Assembly (NCBI GenBank): GCA_937921555.1
Contig: CAKZUV010000219.1
Coordinates: 1 to 34,751, forward strand
Source: an uncultured Saprospiraceae bacterium
Lineage (GTDB): Bacteria > Bacteroidota > Bacteroidia > Chitinophagales > Saprospiraceae
Reading direction: 5' to 3'
Length of the DNA stretch: 34,751 nucleotides
The notes under the pieces were generated by a model. It saw only the letters and a program-made list of their open reading frames with translations, was not told the origin of the DNA and ran no database searches. The translations under genes and the position numbers were made by a program. Of the stretch, positions 8,112-16,488 are shown piece by piece (the stretch's first letter is position 1; every line of letters begins with the position of its first letter).

Positions 8112-10499
8112 TCACTCCCGATCCATCAATTCCAGTTCGTAATACTTCCCTTCCGCCCAGTCTTCCAGCATATTATCATAATTGGGACTGCCCGGATTAC
8201 CAGACTGCCCGCCCGGATAAATTCCATAAGCTTTGGGTTTTCCCGGGCCAAATGCCACAATCATCCGCCAGGAAGGTCCCCAGGTTCTGCCAATAGCGTT
8301 GAGCGTCTTGGGATCACCTTCGACCTCCAAATCTGATCTGGAAAAAGCCGGGATAAATCCAATATGGTTGATGCTTAATTTTTTATAATCAGACCATTCC
8401 AGTTGTTTGCCGTCCGTTTCCCAGGAGGCTACCTTTCCGGCCATTTCTGTAAAGCTCAATTGTGCAATATCTTTCGCCGTTTCTTTGGTATCTTTAGTTT
8501 CCTGTATATCAAAAAAGTCGTGATCGGGCACCTCGTTGAGTAAGGTAATGGTCCGGCGACTGCGGGGGAAAGACACCTCGTTATCTTCCGCCAGCGCGTA
8601 GATTTCGTCCCATGTTTTTTTATAAAAAAGCGTATACCAACTATTAAAAAGGATCGGTCCGCTCGCTTTGCGTTCGTACTGATAATCCCAGTTTTTCAAT
8701 AAATCAAAATACTTTTTTTCTAACTCACTCAACTTCGTTTCGTCCACCAGCGCCAGCATACCCGGCAACGCTTCGGCGGCCTTTAAACCATAAACATCCG
8801 TTTGTAAATTTTGCATATCCGTTACGGTAATCTGTTCCATGGTGTCCAGTTTCCGGTTGAGGGTACGACCCCGGTAGGCTTCAAATCCTCCGTGCATCGA
8901 CAGATACGGATAGGGATAAGCGGTACCGGTAGAACGTTGATTGGCCGAAGATACAAATCCCCGTGCCGGGTTTTTTACGTGCGGCAACTGATCCATCGGA
9001 ATAAATCCTTTCCAACCGGCAGCAGCAGACTCACCGGACTGAACGACCATGCCTTGTTCTACGGAACGGATTGGCAACTGCCCCTGCACGGTAATACCAA
9101 TGTCTCCTTGTTTATTTGCGTACACAATGTTTTGGGCCGGGGACGCAAAATTGGTGATCGCTGCGCGGTAATCCGCGTAACTTTTATTGGTGTTGAGTCC
9201 GTGAAAAGTTTTTAATTCATTGCCCGCCGAATTATGTGCCACCCAGCGCATGGCCAGATCCTGATCCAGCTTTTCTGGTTGCTGATGCACCACCGGACCC
9301 CAGTGTGTATAACGGACCGTATCATAAACCGTTCCCTGGCCTTTTACCTCATAAGCCTCTATCTTTAGTTCGGCGGATTTTTCCTGACCATCAACGATAT
9401 ACTTTTCTTTTTTGGCGTCCGTCCATCTGATTTTATACCAGTCTACGACATCATGTCCAACGTTGGTCACTCCCCAGGCGGAAGTTTCATTAAAACCGAT
9501 CACGATCCCCGGAACGCCCGGTAAACAAACACCATACACATTAGAGTTGGGCGTATTGATTTGCAGTTCAAACCAAATGGAAGGCAGGGTCAGACCAAGA
9601 TGTGGATCATTGCATAAAATAGGGTAGCCCGATGCAGTTTTACTACCCGAGACCGCCCAGTTATTACTACCCAGATTTGGCGGTGGTTTGCGATAGACTT
9701 TATGTTCAATCAGACCGATAAACGGGGGATTCTTCTCAGGCAAATCAACGGGTGTAAAATCAAAAGCTACCTCATTGGGAATAATCGGGGATTCTCCGGG
9801 ATACAATTGTGGGTATAAATCGGCGGTAACAGCATCTCCCAGTAACTCGCGGACATTGGTCATCTCAATATCTTCGTTGGCCCGGGAGAGCATTTCGGCC
9901 ATGGCCTTATTGAAAAGCGCTGTTTTCAGAGGGGTCCAGGGTTCTGGCTGGTAATTTAGTAATTTAAATTCGATAGGATAATCAGCGGGCTGAAGTTGTT
10001 CGATAAAAGCATTTACGCCGTTGGTGTAGGCTTCGATAAAGCTGAATTCCGGGGAGGTTTTCCAGCGGTTAACGGCATTTTCAGCGGCGAAAACCATTCC
10101 TCTTCTTCTTTGCAGTTGATCCCTTTCGAGGGTTTTGGTGCCCATAATTTCGCTGAGTCTGCCACTGGCAGAACGGGTAGAAATATCCATTTGCCACAGC
10201 CGGTGCTGTGCCAGCAAATATCCCTGGGCGAACAGGGCATCTTCAGTATTGGCGGCAAAAATATGGGGAACCCGGCGACGGTCAAAGATGATTTTAACTT
10301 TTTCGGTCAGATGACTGTTTTCCAGATAAACGGTTTCGGGTTCTACGGTATTTTGTTCGCCATTTTTCCAGAATCCGGTAAATGGATTGAGTATTTTTCC
10401 CAATGGCGGGATTTGCGTTCCGGGAACAGGATTGTTTAATAGTAATGTAAAAAAAAGACAGATCAGGGCACTGATGCCAAACTTTAGAATTGATTTCAT
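8112..10499 (-). CDS. Penicillin acylase family protein (Ntn hydrolase)
   Basis: A 795-residue precursor of the penicillin amidase/acylase family, N-terminal nucleophile hydrolases that cut themselves into alpha and beta chains and hydrolyse amide bonds such as N-acyl homoserine lactones or beta-lactam side chains. An N-terminal hydrophobic segment (residues 5-22) should export it. The auto-processing site is the GSNNWAVSG motif, with Ser278 as the expected nucleophile. Further beta-chain landmarks are NDPHLGL and the WGVTNVGHD region. I chose the ATG at 10497-10499; an extension beginning with TTG (10511) puts four residues ahead of the signal. The substrate cannot be told from sequence. The divergent neighbour starts only 17 bp away. 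Confidence 0.92.
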   Translation of the reverse strand: MKSILKFGISALICLFFTLLLNNPVPGTQIPPLGKILNPFTGFWKNGEQNTVEPETVYLENSHLTEKVKIIFDRRRVPHIFAANTEDALFAQGYLLAQHRLWQMDISTRSASGRLSEIMGTKTLERDQLQRRRGMVFAAENAVNRWKTSPEFSFIEAYTNGVNAFIEQLQPADYPIEFKLLNYQPEPWTPLKTALFNKAMAEMLSRANEDIEMTNVRELLGDAVTADLYPQLYPGESPIIPNEVAFDFTPVDLPEKNPPFIGLIEHKVYRKPPPNLGSNNWAVSGSKTASGYPILCNDPHLGLTLPSIWFELQINTPNSNVYGVCLPGVPGIVIGFNETSAWGVTNVGHDVVDWYKIRWTDAKKEKYIVDGQEKSAELKIEAYEVKGQGTVYDTVRYTHWGPVVHQQPEKLDQDLAMRWVAHNSAGNELKTFHGLNTNKSYADYRAAITNFASPAQNIVYANKQGDIGITVQGQLPIRSVEQGMVVQSGESAAAGWKGFIPMDQLPHVKNPARGFVSSANQRSTGTAYPYPYLSMHGGFEAYRGRTLNRKLDTMEQITVTDMQNLQTDVYGLKAAEALPGMLALVDETKLSELEKKYFDLLKNWDYQYERKASGPILFNSWYTLFYKKTWDEIYALAEDNEVSFPRSRRTITLLNEVPDHDFFDIQETKDTKETAKDIAQLSFTEMAGKVASWETDGKQLEWSDYKKLSINHIGFIPAFSRSDLEVEGDPKTLNAIGRTWGPSWRMIVAFGPGKPKAYGIYPGGQSGNPGSPNYDNMLEDWAEGKYYELELMDRE

Positions 10500-10516
10500 G
10501 TTTTCTACCAAAATAT

Positions 10517-11095
10517 ATGATGACCCAATATAGTGATATTACCCGGTTTTTCGCCATTTTCAGTCTGTTATTATTAATCGGCTGTGAGTCCGGATCCGTA
10601 AAACGGCAGCAACATGGAGATCTACAATTTAAGACAACCGCTCCTTCTCTGATTTATTTTAAAAATATCAGAAGTCTCAAGTATGAGCACAATCGAAATC
10701 CAAAAAGTCAGATGGATTTCTACCGGCCCAAGGTGTTTTCAAAAACTACCAGCCAGCCGGTCATTTATCCGGTCATTGTCCAGAACTGGCTGGAAGACGA
10801 ATCCTACCTGATTTTTGAAAAGAAAAATATAGCAGATTCCGCTAAAATATTTGTAGTAGATAAGGATGGAAACCGGACCGAACTGAACTGGCCGGAGAAA
10901 GATTATCTGGAACAACTGGTCTTCGTAAGAAACCTTGAAACCATCCTGAAGTCAAATCAGAAAGTGTTAATTGGGGAAAATGACGGGGAAGTAATACCGC
11001 TTGCTTATAGTATTTCGGAGCGAACGAGTTTTCTGTCCGTTGTGCAGGATTTTCAAAATCTGACAGAAACAGCTACTAGCAGAGCAAAAAAGTGA
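10517..11095 (+). CDS. Small putative lipoprotein, unknown family
   Basis: Starting at the ATG 10517-10519 (a second ATG follows directly), this encodes about 192 residues with a hydrophobic leader ending in LLLLIGC, a good lipobox with Cys near residue 23. The mature part is polar, with beta-rich-looking stretches (QPVIYPVIVQNW, AKIFVVDKDGNRTEL) and a basic C-terminus. I find no motif that identifies a function. It is divergent from the penicillin acylase gene with 17 bp between start codons, so the two promoters must overlap each other or the coding sequences. An intrinsic terminator lies about 200 bp downstream. Confidence 0.75.
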   Translation: MMTQYSDITRFFAIFSLLLLIGCESGSVKRQQHGDLQFKTTAPSLIYFKNIRSLKYEHNRNPKSQMDFYRPKVFSKTTSQPVIYPVIVQNWLEDESYLIFEKKNIADSAKIFVVDKDGNRTELNWPEKDYLEQLVFVRNLETILKSNQKVLIGENDGEVIPLAYSISERTSFLSVVQDFQNLTETATSRAKK

Positions 11096-11298
11096 CATTA
11101 TTTTAAGTCTTTTTACTAAGACTGGAGTCACAATTGAGGCATTTTATTGCGTTTTTAAAGAGTGAAGATTGTTGTTATGTGTTGTTTTGTATGTCACACT
11201 TTTTTAGGCAAATGCTTTTGAATTTTATTTAAAGGCCTTATAATTGCTTAACTAAAATTATTTAAAAGTAGTTTTTGTGTTTATTTGTTTGGGTTAGG

Positions 11299-11336
11299 AA
11301 TCCTTGTTTTTATAAAAAAACAAGGATTTTCTTTTT
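11299..11336 (+). terminator. Intrinsic terminator, rightward
   Basis: The arms AATCCTTGTTTTT and AAAAAACAAGGATT form a stem with a very short loop, followed by a T-rich run broken by one C. It lies about 200 nt after the small lipoprotein gene and probably ends that transcript. The rest of the 11096-11428 gap is AT-rich with no gene seen. Confidence 0.7.
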
Positions 11337-11368
11337 CCAGGAGAAGAAACACAACAGTACACAAAACG

Positions 11369-11406
11369 AAAAAGCCCCTTGATTATCTGTAATCAAGGGG
11401 CTTTTT
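11369..11406 (-). terminator. Strong intrinsic terminator behind the DUF1573 gene (bidirectional form)
   Basis: A perfect 17-bp stem with a 4-nt loop: AAAAAGCCCCTTGATTA (11369-11385) and its complement at 11390-11406. The A/T ends give a U-run in either direction. It begins 22 nt beyond the stop codon of the leftward DUF1573 gene and also faces the rightward lipoprotein gene, so it can insulate both. Confidence 0.9.
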
Positions 11407-11428
11407 TCAGCTGATTAACCAGCAGTTA

Positions 11429-11893
11429 TTAGTTTCCAGCCGGGCTGAAAGCATCAGGTGCTTCTACGGGCAATCCACTTGGCTCGGGTGCTTTCTTTAA
11501 GACTTCCCCTTTGATGGTTAACTTTTCCTTCCCGGAAGTAGTATTCGTCGTCAAAGTAACAGACTTTACAAATTTACCAATGCGCTTGGTGTCATAACGA
11601 ACGTTGATCTTCGCCTGCTCACCCGGCATGATTGGCTCCTTTGGATACTCGGGAACCGTACAGCCACAGCTACCCTTAGCGTGCGTAATCTGTAATGGCT
11701 CATTTCCCGTATTGGTAAAAAGAAAACTTCTCAGAGGGTCAGAATTCTGCTCAATTGTGCCGTAATCAACCGTCATAGCTTCAAAAGTCATAACGGGGCC
11801 GTCAGCTGAAGCCTCAACCGCTGCGGTATCCTGAGCAAAACTGATGCTGCTAATCATAGCAACCATAAATAGTAATGTGAAAATCTTTTTCAT
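11429..11893 (-). CDS. Exported DUF1573 domain protein
   Basis: A 154-residue secreted protein with a clear signal peptide (basic MKK, hydrophobic core, predicted cleavage after ISFAQ at about residue 21). The mature part is a single DUF1573 domain of the Ig-like ASH/MSP type: TFEAMTVDYGTIEQ, then FTNTGNEPLQITHAKGSCGCTVPEYPKEPIMPGE and a terminal beta-strand region. The GSCGC pair and the PGE turn are typical of the family. A proline-rich tail follows. Such proteins are abundant in Bacteroidota and of unknown role, probably periplasmic. It stands alone, with its own promoter and a strong terminator. Confidence 0.93.
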   Translation of the reverse strand: MKKIFTLLFMVAMISSISFAQDTAAVEASADGPVMTFEAMTVDYGTIEQNSDPLRSFLFTNTGNEPLQITHAKGSCGCTVPEYPKEPIMPGEQAKINVRYDTKRIGKFVKSVTLTTNTTSGKEKLTIKGEVLKKAPEPSGLPVEAPDAFSPAGN

Positions 11894-11970
11894 TATATGA
11901 AATTTTATATTTGGTTCATGAAAGAATTAAATCGTTCAATAATTGAGCAACGACTCCGTTACCCCGTCTA

Positions 11971-12000
11971 CAAATGTAAGTTATTACCTCGCAAATCAAA
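11971..12000 (-). promoter_or_regulatory. Promoter of the DUF1573 gene
   Basis: On the minus strand, TACATTTG (11971-11978) matches the Bacteroidota -7 box perfectly, and TTTG (11997-12000) sits 18 nt upstream as a -33 element. The implied untranslated leader is about 70 nt. Confidence 0.65.
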
Positions 12001-12307
12001 AGAATTTTTCGGTTTTTTAGCCGTTAAATTATCGTTAAAACGTCATTCCCTTTGATTGGTTCAACTCTGATACATTTCTGCACCGTAAGTTAGACTCTAC
12101 CTGATTCAATTGGTTACATCTAGGCGGGCAAATAACACACCACTTTAACAAGTTCTTAGCTATTTTTATTAAAAATCCGTCGAAAATTCGTATTTTGCTT
12201 GCACCAAATTATTCCAACTGTACGAAGGTAAAAACATACGCCTCCAACCTTCTGACTGATACTTCGTACCCTTAACCATGGTGAAAGCCTGCTAATATAC
12301 AAAATAA
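12001..12307. other. Intergenic leader region before the E1 gene
   Basis: About 300 bp without a gene between the DUF1573 promoter and the E1 start. Near-matches to the -7 box are TACATTTC (12071-12078) and TATTTTGC (12191-12198). Neither is perfect, so the E1 promoter is not fixed. No terminator hairpin or riboswitch fold was recognised. Confidence 0.4.
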
Positions 12308-14722
12308 ATGATCACGAATTCTTTAGTAATTCAAGAACTTACCAGTAAGAAAACACAGAAAAAGCAATTGACCGTCGAAATACTCAAAGACTACTGGATT
12401 TGCCGCGTCAGTCGCGAAACCAGTCTGATGGGACGCAGAGAGGTACTTACCGGCAAAGCTAAATTCGGTATTCTCGGCGACGGAAAAGAAGTCCCCCAGG
12501 TAGCAATGGCACGGGCATTTAAAGAGGGAGACTGGCGTTCGGGGTACTACCGGGATCAAACCTTTATGTTCGCCCTCGGCCTAAGTTCCGTAGAAGATTT
12601 TTTCGCTCAATTATACGCCGACACGGAAAACGATCCTTTTTCCGGCGGAAGACAAATGAATTCTCACTTTTCCAGCCCGATGGTCGACGAAGAAGGTAAC
12701 TGGATTAACCAATTAAAGATTCATAATATTTCCAGCGATATTTCCTCTACCGGCGGTCAGATGGCCCGGGGGTTGGGACTTGCCTTTGCTTCCCGGATGT
12801 ACCGGAGTATGGACACCTTGAGAAACGGTACCATCTTTTCTAAAAATGGAAACGAAGTTTGTTTTTGTACCATTGGGGATGCCAGTACCAGTGAAGGTAT
12901 TTTTTGGGAATCCATGAATGCTGCCGCAGTCATGCAGGTGCCGATGGCTATTTCCGTCTGGGACGATGGTTATGGTATTTCTGTGCCCAAAAAATTTCAG
13001 ACGGTAAAACAAAGTATCTCCGAAGCACTCAAGGGTTTCAAAAGAACCACAGACGAAGCCGGTATTGAAATATTCAATGTCAAAGGGTATGATTATATGG
13101 CCCTTAGAAAAACTTATGATAAAGCCATTGCACTGAGTCGTAAAGCGCATGTGCCCGTTCTCATTCACGTAGAAGATCTCACACAACCACAGGGACACAG
13201 TACCAGCGGATCGCACGAACGCTATAAATCCAAAGAAAGACTGGAATGGGAAAAAGAACATGATTGTATCTTAAAAATGCGGCAATGGATGCTGGAAGAG
13301 GGATACGCAGACGAAGAAATGCTGGAACAGATTGACGCCGAAGCGAAATCTTACGTTCGTACGGCAAAAAATAACGCGTGGAAAAAATATGCTGATCCGG
13401 TAGGACGTAACCGTCGCGAACTGGCCGGGATACTTGAGCAAATTGAAAAAAATGAGGAAACGGAAAAACTGACCGAAGAGTTAGGTAAACTGATCAATCC
13501 TACCCTCAGTGAAATATATCAGATCGCGCGTCGCTTTTCTTACGCAGCCGGAACGGGAAATGACCCCGGACGCAATGCGTTAAAAACATATCTTTCTGAC
13601 ATCAGTCAGCTGGGCCAGCAACGATATTATACGAACCTTTACAGTCATTCCAAATATTCGGCGCTCAACATTCCCATCGTTGCACCGACTTACACGGAGG
13701 ACAGTCCCGAATTAAACGGATATCAGATTATCAATAAATACTTTGACCACGTATTGGGTAAATATCCGAACGTGGTTGCCTTCGGAGAGGATGTCGGGAA
13801 AATCGGTGATGTCAATCAGGGGTTTGCCGGCTTACAGGAAAAATATGGAATTGAGAGAGTTTTCGATACCGGAATCCGGGAGTGGTCCATCATGGGACAG
13901 GCCATCGGACTGGCCATGCGTGGGTTCAGACCCATCGTAGAGATTCAGTATCTGGATTATCTGATTTACGGATTACAGCCCCTTTGTGACGATCTGGCAA
14001 CTTTGCGTTATCGTAGCAACGGGCTGCAGCAGGCACCCGCCATTATTCGTACCCGTGGTCACCGTCTGGAAGGAATCTGGCACGCAGGATCACCGATGGC
14101 GATGCTTTTAAATTCATTAAAAGGAATGTACATCGCAGTTCCCCGTAATATGGTACAGGCTGCCGGAATATACAATACCCTTTTGCAGGGAGACGATCCG
14201 GGATTGGTCATTGAATGTCTGAATGGTTACCGCTTAAAAGAATCACTGCCTGAGAACATGGGGGAATTTACCGTTCCGCTGGGGGTACCCGAAGTTTTGC
14301 AGGAAGGTACGGATGTTACGCTCGTCACTTATGGTAGTTGTATCCGGGTGGCACAGAATGCGGTTAATATGCTGGAAAAACATGGGATTTCGGTAGAATT
14401 AATGGATATTCAAACGCTGATACCTTTTGATCTGGAAGGTCACGTTCTGAAATCACTAAAGAAAACCAACCGGCTGGTTATCCTGGACGAAGATGTACCC
14501 GGCGGAGCGAGTGCGTATTTATTGACCGAAATACTGGAAAAACAAAACGGATACCGATATTTGGATGCTGCCCCGGTCACGATCACCGCCGGAGCACACC
14601 GGACACCTTTTGGATCAGACGGGGATTACTTTACCAAGCCCAATCCGGAACAAGTATTTGAAGGTATATACGCTTTAATGCAAGAAGCAAATCCGGAAAA
14701 TTATCCGCTGTCTTTTAGCTAA
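12308..14722 (+). CDS. Fused alpha/beta E1 component of a 2-oxoacid dehydrogenase
   Basis: An 804-residue fusion of the E1 alpha and E1 beta chains of a thiamine-diphosphate-dependent 2-oxoacid dehydrogenase (branched-chain or pyruvate type). The alpha half runs to about residue 400, with the ThDP-binding GDASTSEG (190-197) and the following WDDGYGISVP. The beta half starts near residue 470, with FGEDVGKIGDVNQG (about 492-505), the DTGIREWSIMGQAIGLAMRG region and a C-terminal transketolase-C domain. The E1 reaction decarboxylates a 2-oxoacid and passes the acyl group to the lipoyl E2. No E2 or E3 gene is in view. Fusions near 800 residues are known in Bacteroidota, often mislabelled. The actual substrate cannot be decided from sequence. 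Confidence 0.92.
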   Translation: MITNSLVIQELTSKKTQKKQLTVEILKDYWICRVSRETSLMGRREVLTGKAKFGILGDGKEVPQVAMARAFKEGDWRSGYYRDQTFMFALGLSSVEDFFAQLYADTENDPFSGGRQMNSHFSSPMVDEEGNWINQLKIHNISSDISSTGGQMARGLGLAFASRMYRSMDTLRNGTIFSKNGNEVCFCTIGDASTSEGIFWESMNAAAVMQVPMAISVWDDGYGISVPKKFQTVKQSISEALKGFKRTTDEAGIEIFNVKGYDYMALRKTYDKAIALSRKAHVPVLIHVEDLTQPQGHSTSGSHERYKSKERLEWEKEHDCILKMRQWMLEEGYADEEMLEQIDAEAKSYVRTAKNNAWKKYADPVGRNRRELAGILEQIEKNEETEKLTEELGKLINPTLSEIYQIARRFSYAAGTGNDPGRNALKTYLSDISQLGQQRYYTNLYSHSKYSALNIPIVAPTYTEDSPELNGYQIINKYFDHVLGKYPNVVAFGEDVGKIGDVNQGFAGLQEKYGIERVFDTGIREWSIMGQAIGLAMRGFRPIVEIQYLDYLIYGLQPLCDDLATLRYRSNGLQQAPAIIRTRGHRLEGIWHAGSPMAMLLNSLKGMYIAVPRNMVQAAGIYNTLLQGDDPGLVIECLNGYRLKESLPENMGEFTVPLGVPEVLQEGTDVTLVTYGSCIRVAQNAVNMLEKHGISVELMDIQTLIPFDLEGHVLKSLKKTNRLVILDEDVPGGASAYLLTEILEKQNGYRYLDAAPVTITAGAHRTPFGSDGDYFTKPNPEQVFEGIYALMQEANPENYPLSFS

Positions 14723-14809
14723 GGAATGGCAAATAAATAAGTGCAGAGTGAGGCAAAAAGAGGAAGTATAGAATCGTACTTTATTTATTTAACATTCCTA
14801 AGGAATGTT
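14721..14809 (+). promoter_or_regulatory. Nested inverted repeats directly after the E1 stop codon
   Basis: AGGAATG occurs at 14722-14728 and 14801-14807, with its complement CATTCCT at 14793-14799. AAATAAATAA (14731-14740) also pairs with TTATTTATTT (14781-14790). A long imperfect hairpin starting in the stop codon can form. Alternatively, a short 19-nt dyad AACATTCCTAAGGAATGTT (14791-14809) forms instead. There is no strong T-tract, so this is not a classic terminator. Confidence 0.55.
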
Positions 14810-15052
14810 GCGTTTGGTACTTAGGAATCTGGTCTGTGGCAAGCAACCTTCAAGCGTAGCCGGGTTCAGCAAGAAGCAAACACCATCATTTTCAATCCCT
14901 AAAGGCGGGGTTCTAATCTGATTTTTAACTTCTGAATGGTATTAAGGGTTATATTTACATAAACTTTATCAAATTTGAGGCGTATTATTTAAAATATGTC
15001 AGGCTGCTTGCCAGTTGAAAACAGTTTTATCCTTACTATTTAAATTCTAATT
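14810..15052. other. Intergenic region before the mannosyltransferase gene
   Basis: About 240 bp with no gene or clear promoter. It contains another half-copy of the preceding repeat (TTAGGAATC near 14820). The last 100 bp are AT-rich. A weak -7 match, TATATTTA, lies near 14950. Confidence 0.4.
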
Positions 15053-15829
15053 GTGTCGAAGAGGTTAGTCATTATTCCTACTTATAATGAAAAAGAAAAT
15101 ATCGCAAACATTATTGCGGCGGTTTTTTCGTTACCGACTTCCTTTCATATTTTGATTGTTGACGACGGTTCACCGGATGGAACGGCGGATATTGTCAAAA
15201 ATCTGCAACTAACCAGTAAGGGACAACTACATATCATCGAAAGAAAAGGTAAAATGGGACTGGGAACCGCCTACATTGCGGGCTTTCGGTGGGGACTGGC
15301 ACGAACGTATGATTATATTTGTGAAATGGACGCCGACTTTTCTCACAATCCAAAAGACCTACTAAGATTATGTGAAGGTTGTGAAAAACAAGGCGTCGGA
15401 ATGACGGTAGGATCGCGGTACACCAAAGGTGGAAAACTTGAAAACTGGCCGTGGGACCGGGTAGCCTTATCTTACGGAGCATCTCTTTACGTGCGGGCCA
15501 TCACCTGGATGAATGTAAAAGACCCTACCGCCGGATTTGTCTGTTACCGGCGCGAAGCACTGGAAGGAATTGATCTGGATAAAATCAGATTTGTCGGCTA
15601 TGCTTTTCAGATTGAAATGAAATACGCCGTTTATTCGCTGGGCTATAAAATTGTGGAAATACCCATTACTTTTAAGGACCGGATTCTGGGAGATTCGAAA
15701 ATGAATTCCAATATTATCAGCGAAGCAGCACTGGGCGTAATCAAGATGAGATGGCAGAGACTTTTCCACAATTACGACAAAAAGGTGGTCAAACCGGAAA
15801 TGAAATCAAAAAACTCAACTTCCTCTTAA
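15053..15829 (+). CDS. Polyprenol-phosphate mannosyltransferase-like GT2 glycosyltransferase
   Basis: A 258-residue family 2 glycosyltransferase of the dolichol/polyprenol-phosphate mannose synthase type. It transfers a sugar, usually mannose from GDP-mannose, to a polyprenyl phosphate on the cytoplasmic side of the membrane. Key features are VIIPTYNEKENI at the N-terminus, VDDGSPDGT (36-44), the metal-binding D93-A-D95 in EMDADFSHNP and VGSRYTKGG. There is no C-terminal membrane domain, which matches the short soluble type. The start is GTG at 15053, giving MSKRLVIIPT; no upstream alternative fits. The gene ends before a terminator and so is separate from the dcw operon. The donor sugar is inferred from the family. 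Confidence 0.9.
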   Translation: MSKRLVIIPTYNEKENIANIIAAVFSLPTSFHILIVDDGSPDGTADIVKNLQLTSKGQLHIIERKGKMGLGTAYIAGFRWGLARTYDYICEMDADFSHNPKDLLRLCEGCEKQGVGMTVGSRYTKGGKLENWPWDRVALSYGASLYVRAITWMNVKDPTAGFVCYRREALEGIDLDKIRFVGYAFQIEMKYAVYSLGYKIVEIPITFKDRILGDSKMNSNIISEAALGVIKMRWQRLFHNYDKKVVKPEMKSKNSTSS

Positions 15830-15872
15830 TGACTGGATTAACGGCTGTTCCCCCCGGTTTTTGGCCCCAAAA

Positions 15873-15905
15873 ATCAACAGAATCTCACTGTTGATAACTT
15901 TTTTT
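15873..15905 (+). terminator. Intrinsic terminator ahead of the dcw operon
   Basis: ATCAACAG (15873-15880) pairs with CTGTTGAT (15888-15895) around a 7-nt loop and is followed by a run of seven T residues (15899-15905). It closes the mannosyltransferase transcript just before the mraZ control region. Confidence 0.75.
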
Positions 15906-15915
15906 CCCTTTTTGG

Positions 15916-15940
15916 TGGGAAAAAGTGGGAAAATGTGTCA
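15916..15940 (+). promoter_or_regulatory. Candidate MraZ operator (TGGGA boxes)
   Basis: TGGGA at 15916-15920 and TGGGA at 15926-15930 are separated by exactly 5 nt. A weaker third position, TGTCA (15936-15940), follows at the same 10-nt period. MraZ of E. coli and Mycoplasma is known to bind TGGGN-type repeats with 5-nt spacers upstream of mraZ. The boxes lie just ahead of the -7 element, so bound MraZ would be expected to block the promoter. Confidence 0.75.
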
Positions 15941-15948
15941 TTTTATAT

Positions 15949-15956
15949 TAGCTTTG
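15949..15956 (+). promoter_or_regulatory. -7 box of the mraZ/dcw promoter
   Basis: TAGCTTTG matches the Bacteroidota -7 consensus TAnnTTTG perfectly and lies 28 nt before the mraZ ATG. The -33 position overlaps the second TGGGA box and has no clear TTG. Confidence 0.65.
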
Positions 15957-15984
15957 AAGATAAATATCGAATAAAGGTAAGCAA

Positions 15985-16488
15985 ATGCCACAATTATTAG
16001 GAGAATATGACTGTAAGATCGACGCGAAGGGACGTCTGCGTTTGCCCGCAGGACTTCTTAAGCAGTTGCATGCATTCGGTTCTTCTGAATATGTGATCAA
16101 TCGTGGTATGACGCCGTATCTTACGTTATTTCCCAAAACCGTTTGGGAATACGAAAGTGCAAAAGTAAAAGCCTTAAACGGATATATTGAAAAAAATCAG
16201 GCTTTTAAAAGATATTTCTATCGGGGTGCTACTCCTCTGGAACCAGATAGCGCGGATCGGATTCTTCTACCCAAGTCACTGATTGAATACGCGGGCATCA
16301 ACAAATCAGTCATGATTCAGGGAATGGATGACCGCGTAGAAATCTGGGACAAAGAAGCCTACCTGAACGATCTTAACCAAGAACCGGCTGATTTTAGAAA
16401 ATTGGCAGAGGATACCTGGAGCAGTGTGACACCAACACCTCCGGCACCAAATCCTCTTAATCCTCCTCCGGGCCATGTCTTACCATGA
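15985..16488 (+). CDS. mraZ: MraZ, DNA-binding regulator of the dcw operon
   Basis: A 167-residue MraZ protein with two SpoVT-AbrB-like halves. The first opens with LLGEYDCKIDAKGRLRLPAGLLKQL and the second contains LEPDSADRILLPKSLIEYAGI and VMIQGMDDRVEIWDKEAY. The known role is a ring-forming transcriptional regulator that binds its own promoter region, and matching TGGGA boxes lie upstream. The protein is slightly longer than usual because of a proline-rich tail (TPTPPAPNPLNPPPGHVLP), encoded partly by the 14-nt overlap with rsmH. The overlap implies translational coupling. Confidence 0.95.
   Translation: MPQLLGEYDCKIDAKGRLRLPAGLLKQLHAFGSSEYVINRGMTPYLTLFPKTVWEYESAKVKALNGYIEKNQAFKRYFYRGATPLEPDSADRILLPKSLIEYAGINKSVMIQGMDDRVEIWDKEAYLNDLNQEPADFRKLAEDTWSSVTPTPPAPNPLNPPPGHVLP

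Noticed and set aside
12713-13261. Long antisense frame inside the E1 gene (182 codons)
   Set aside because: It is fully covered by a well-supported gene in the other strand and has no motif; a shadow of coding bias.
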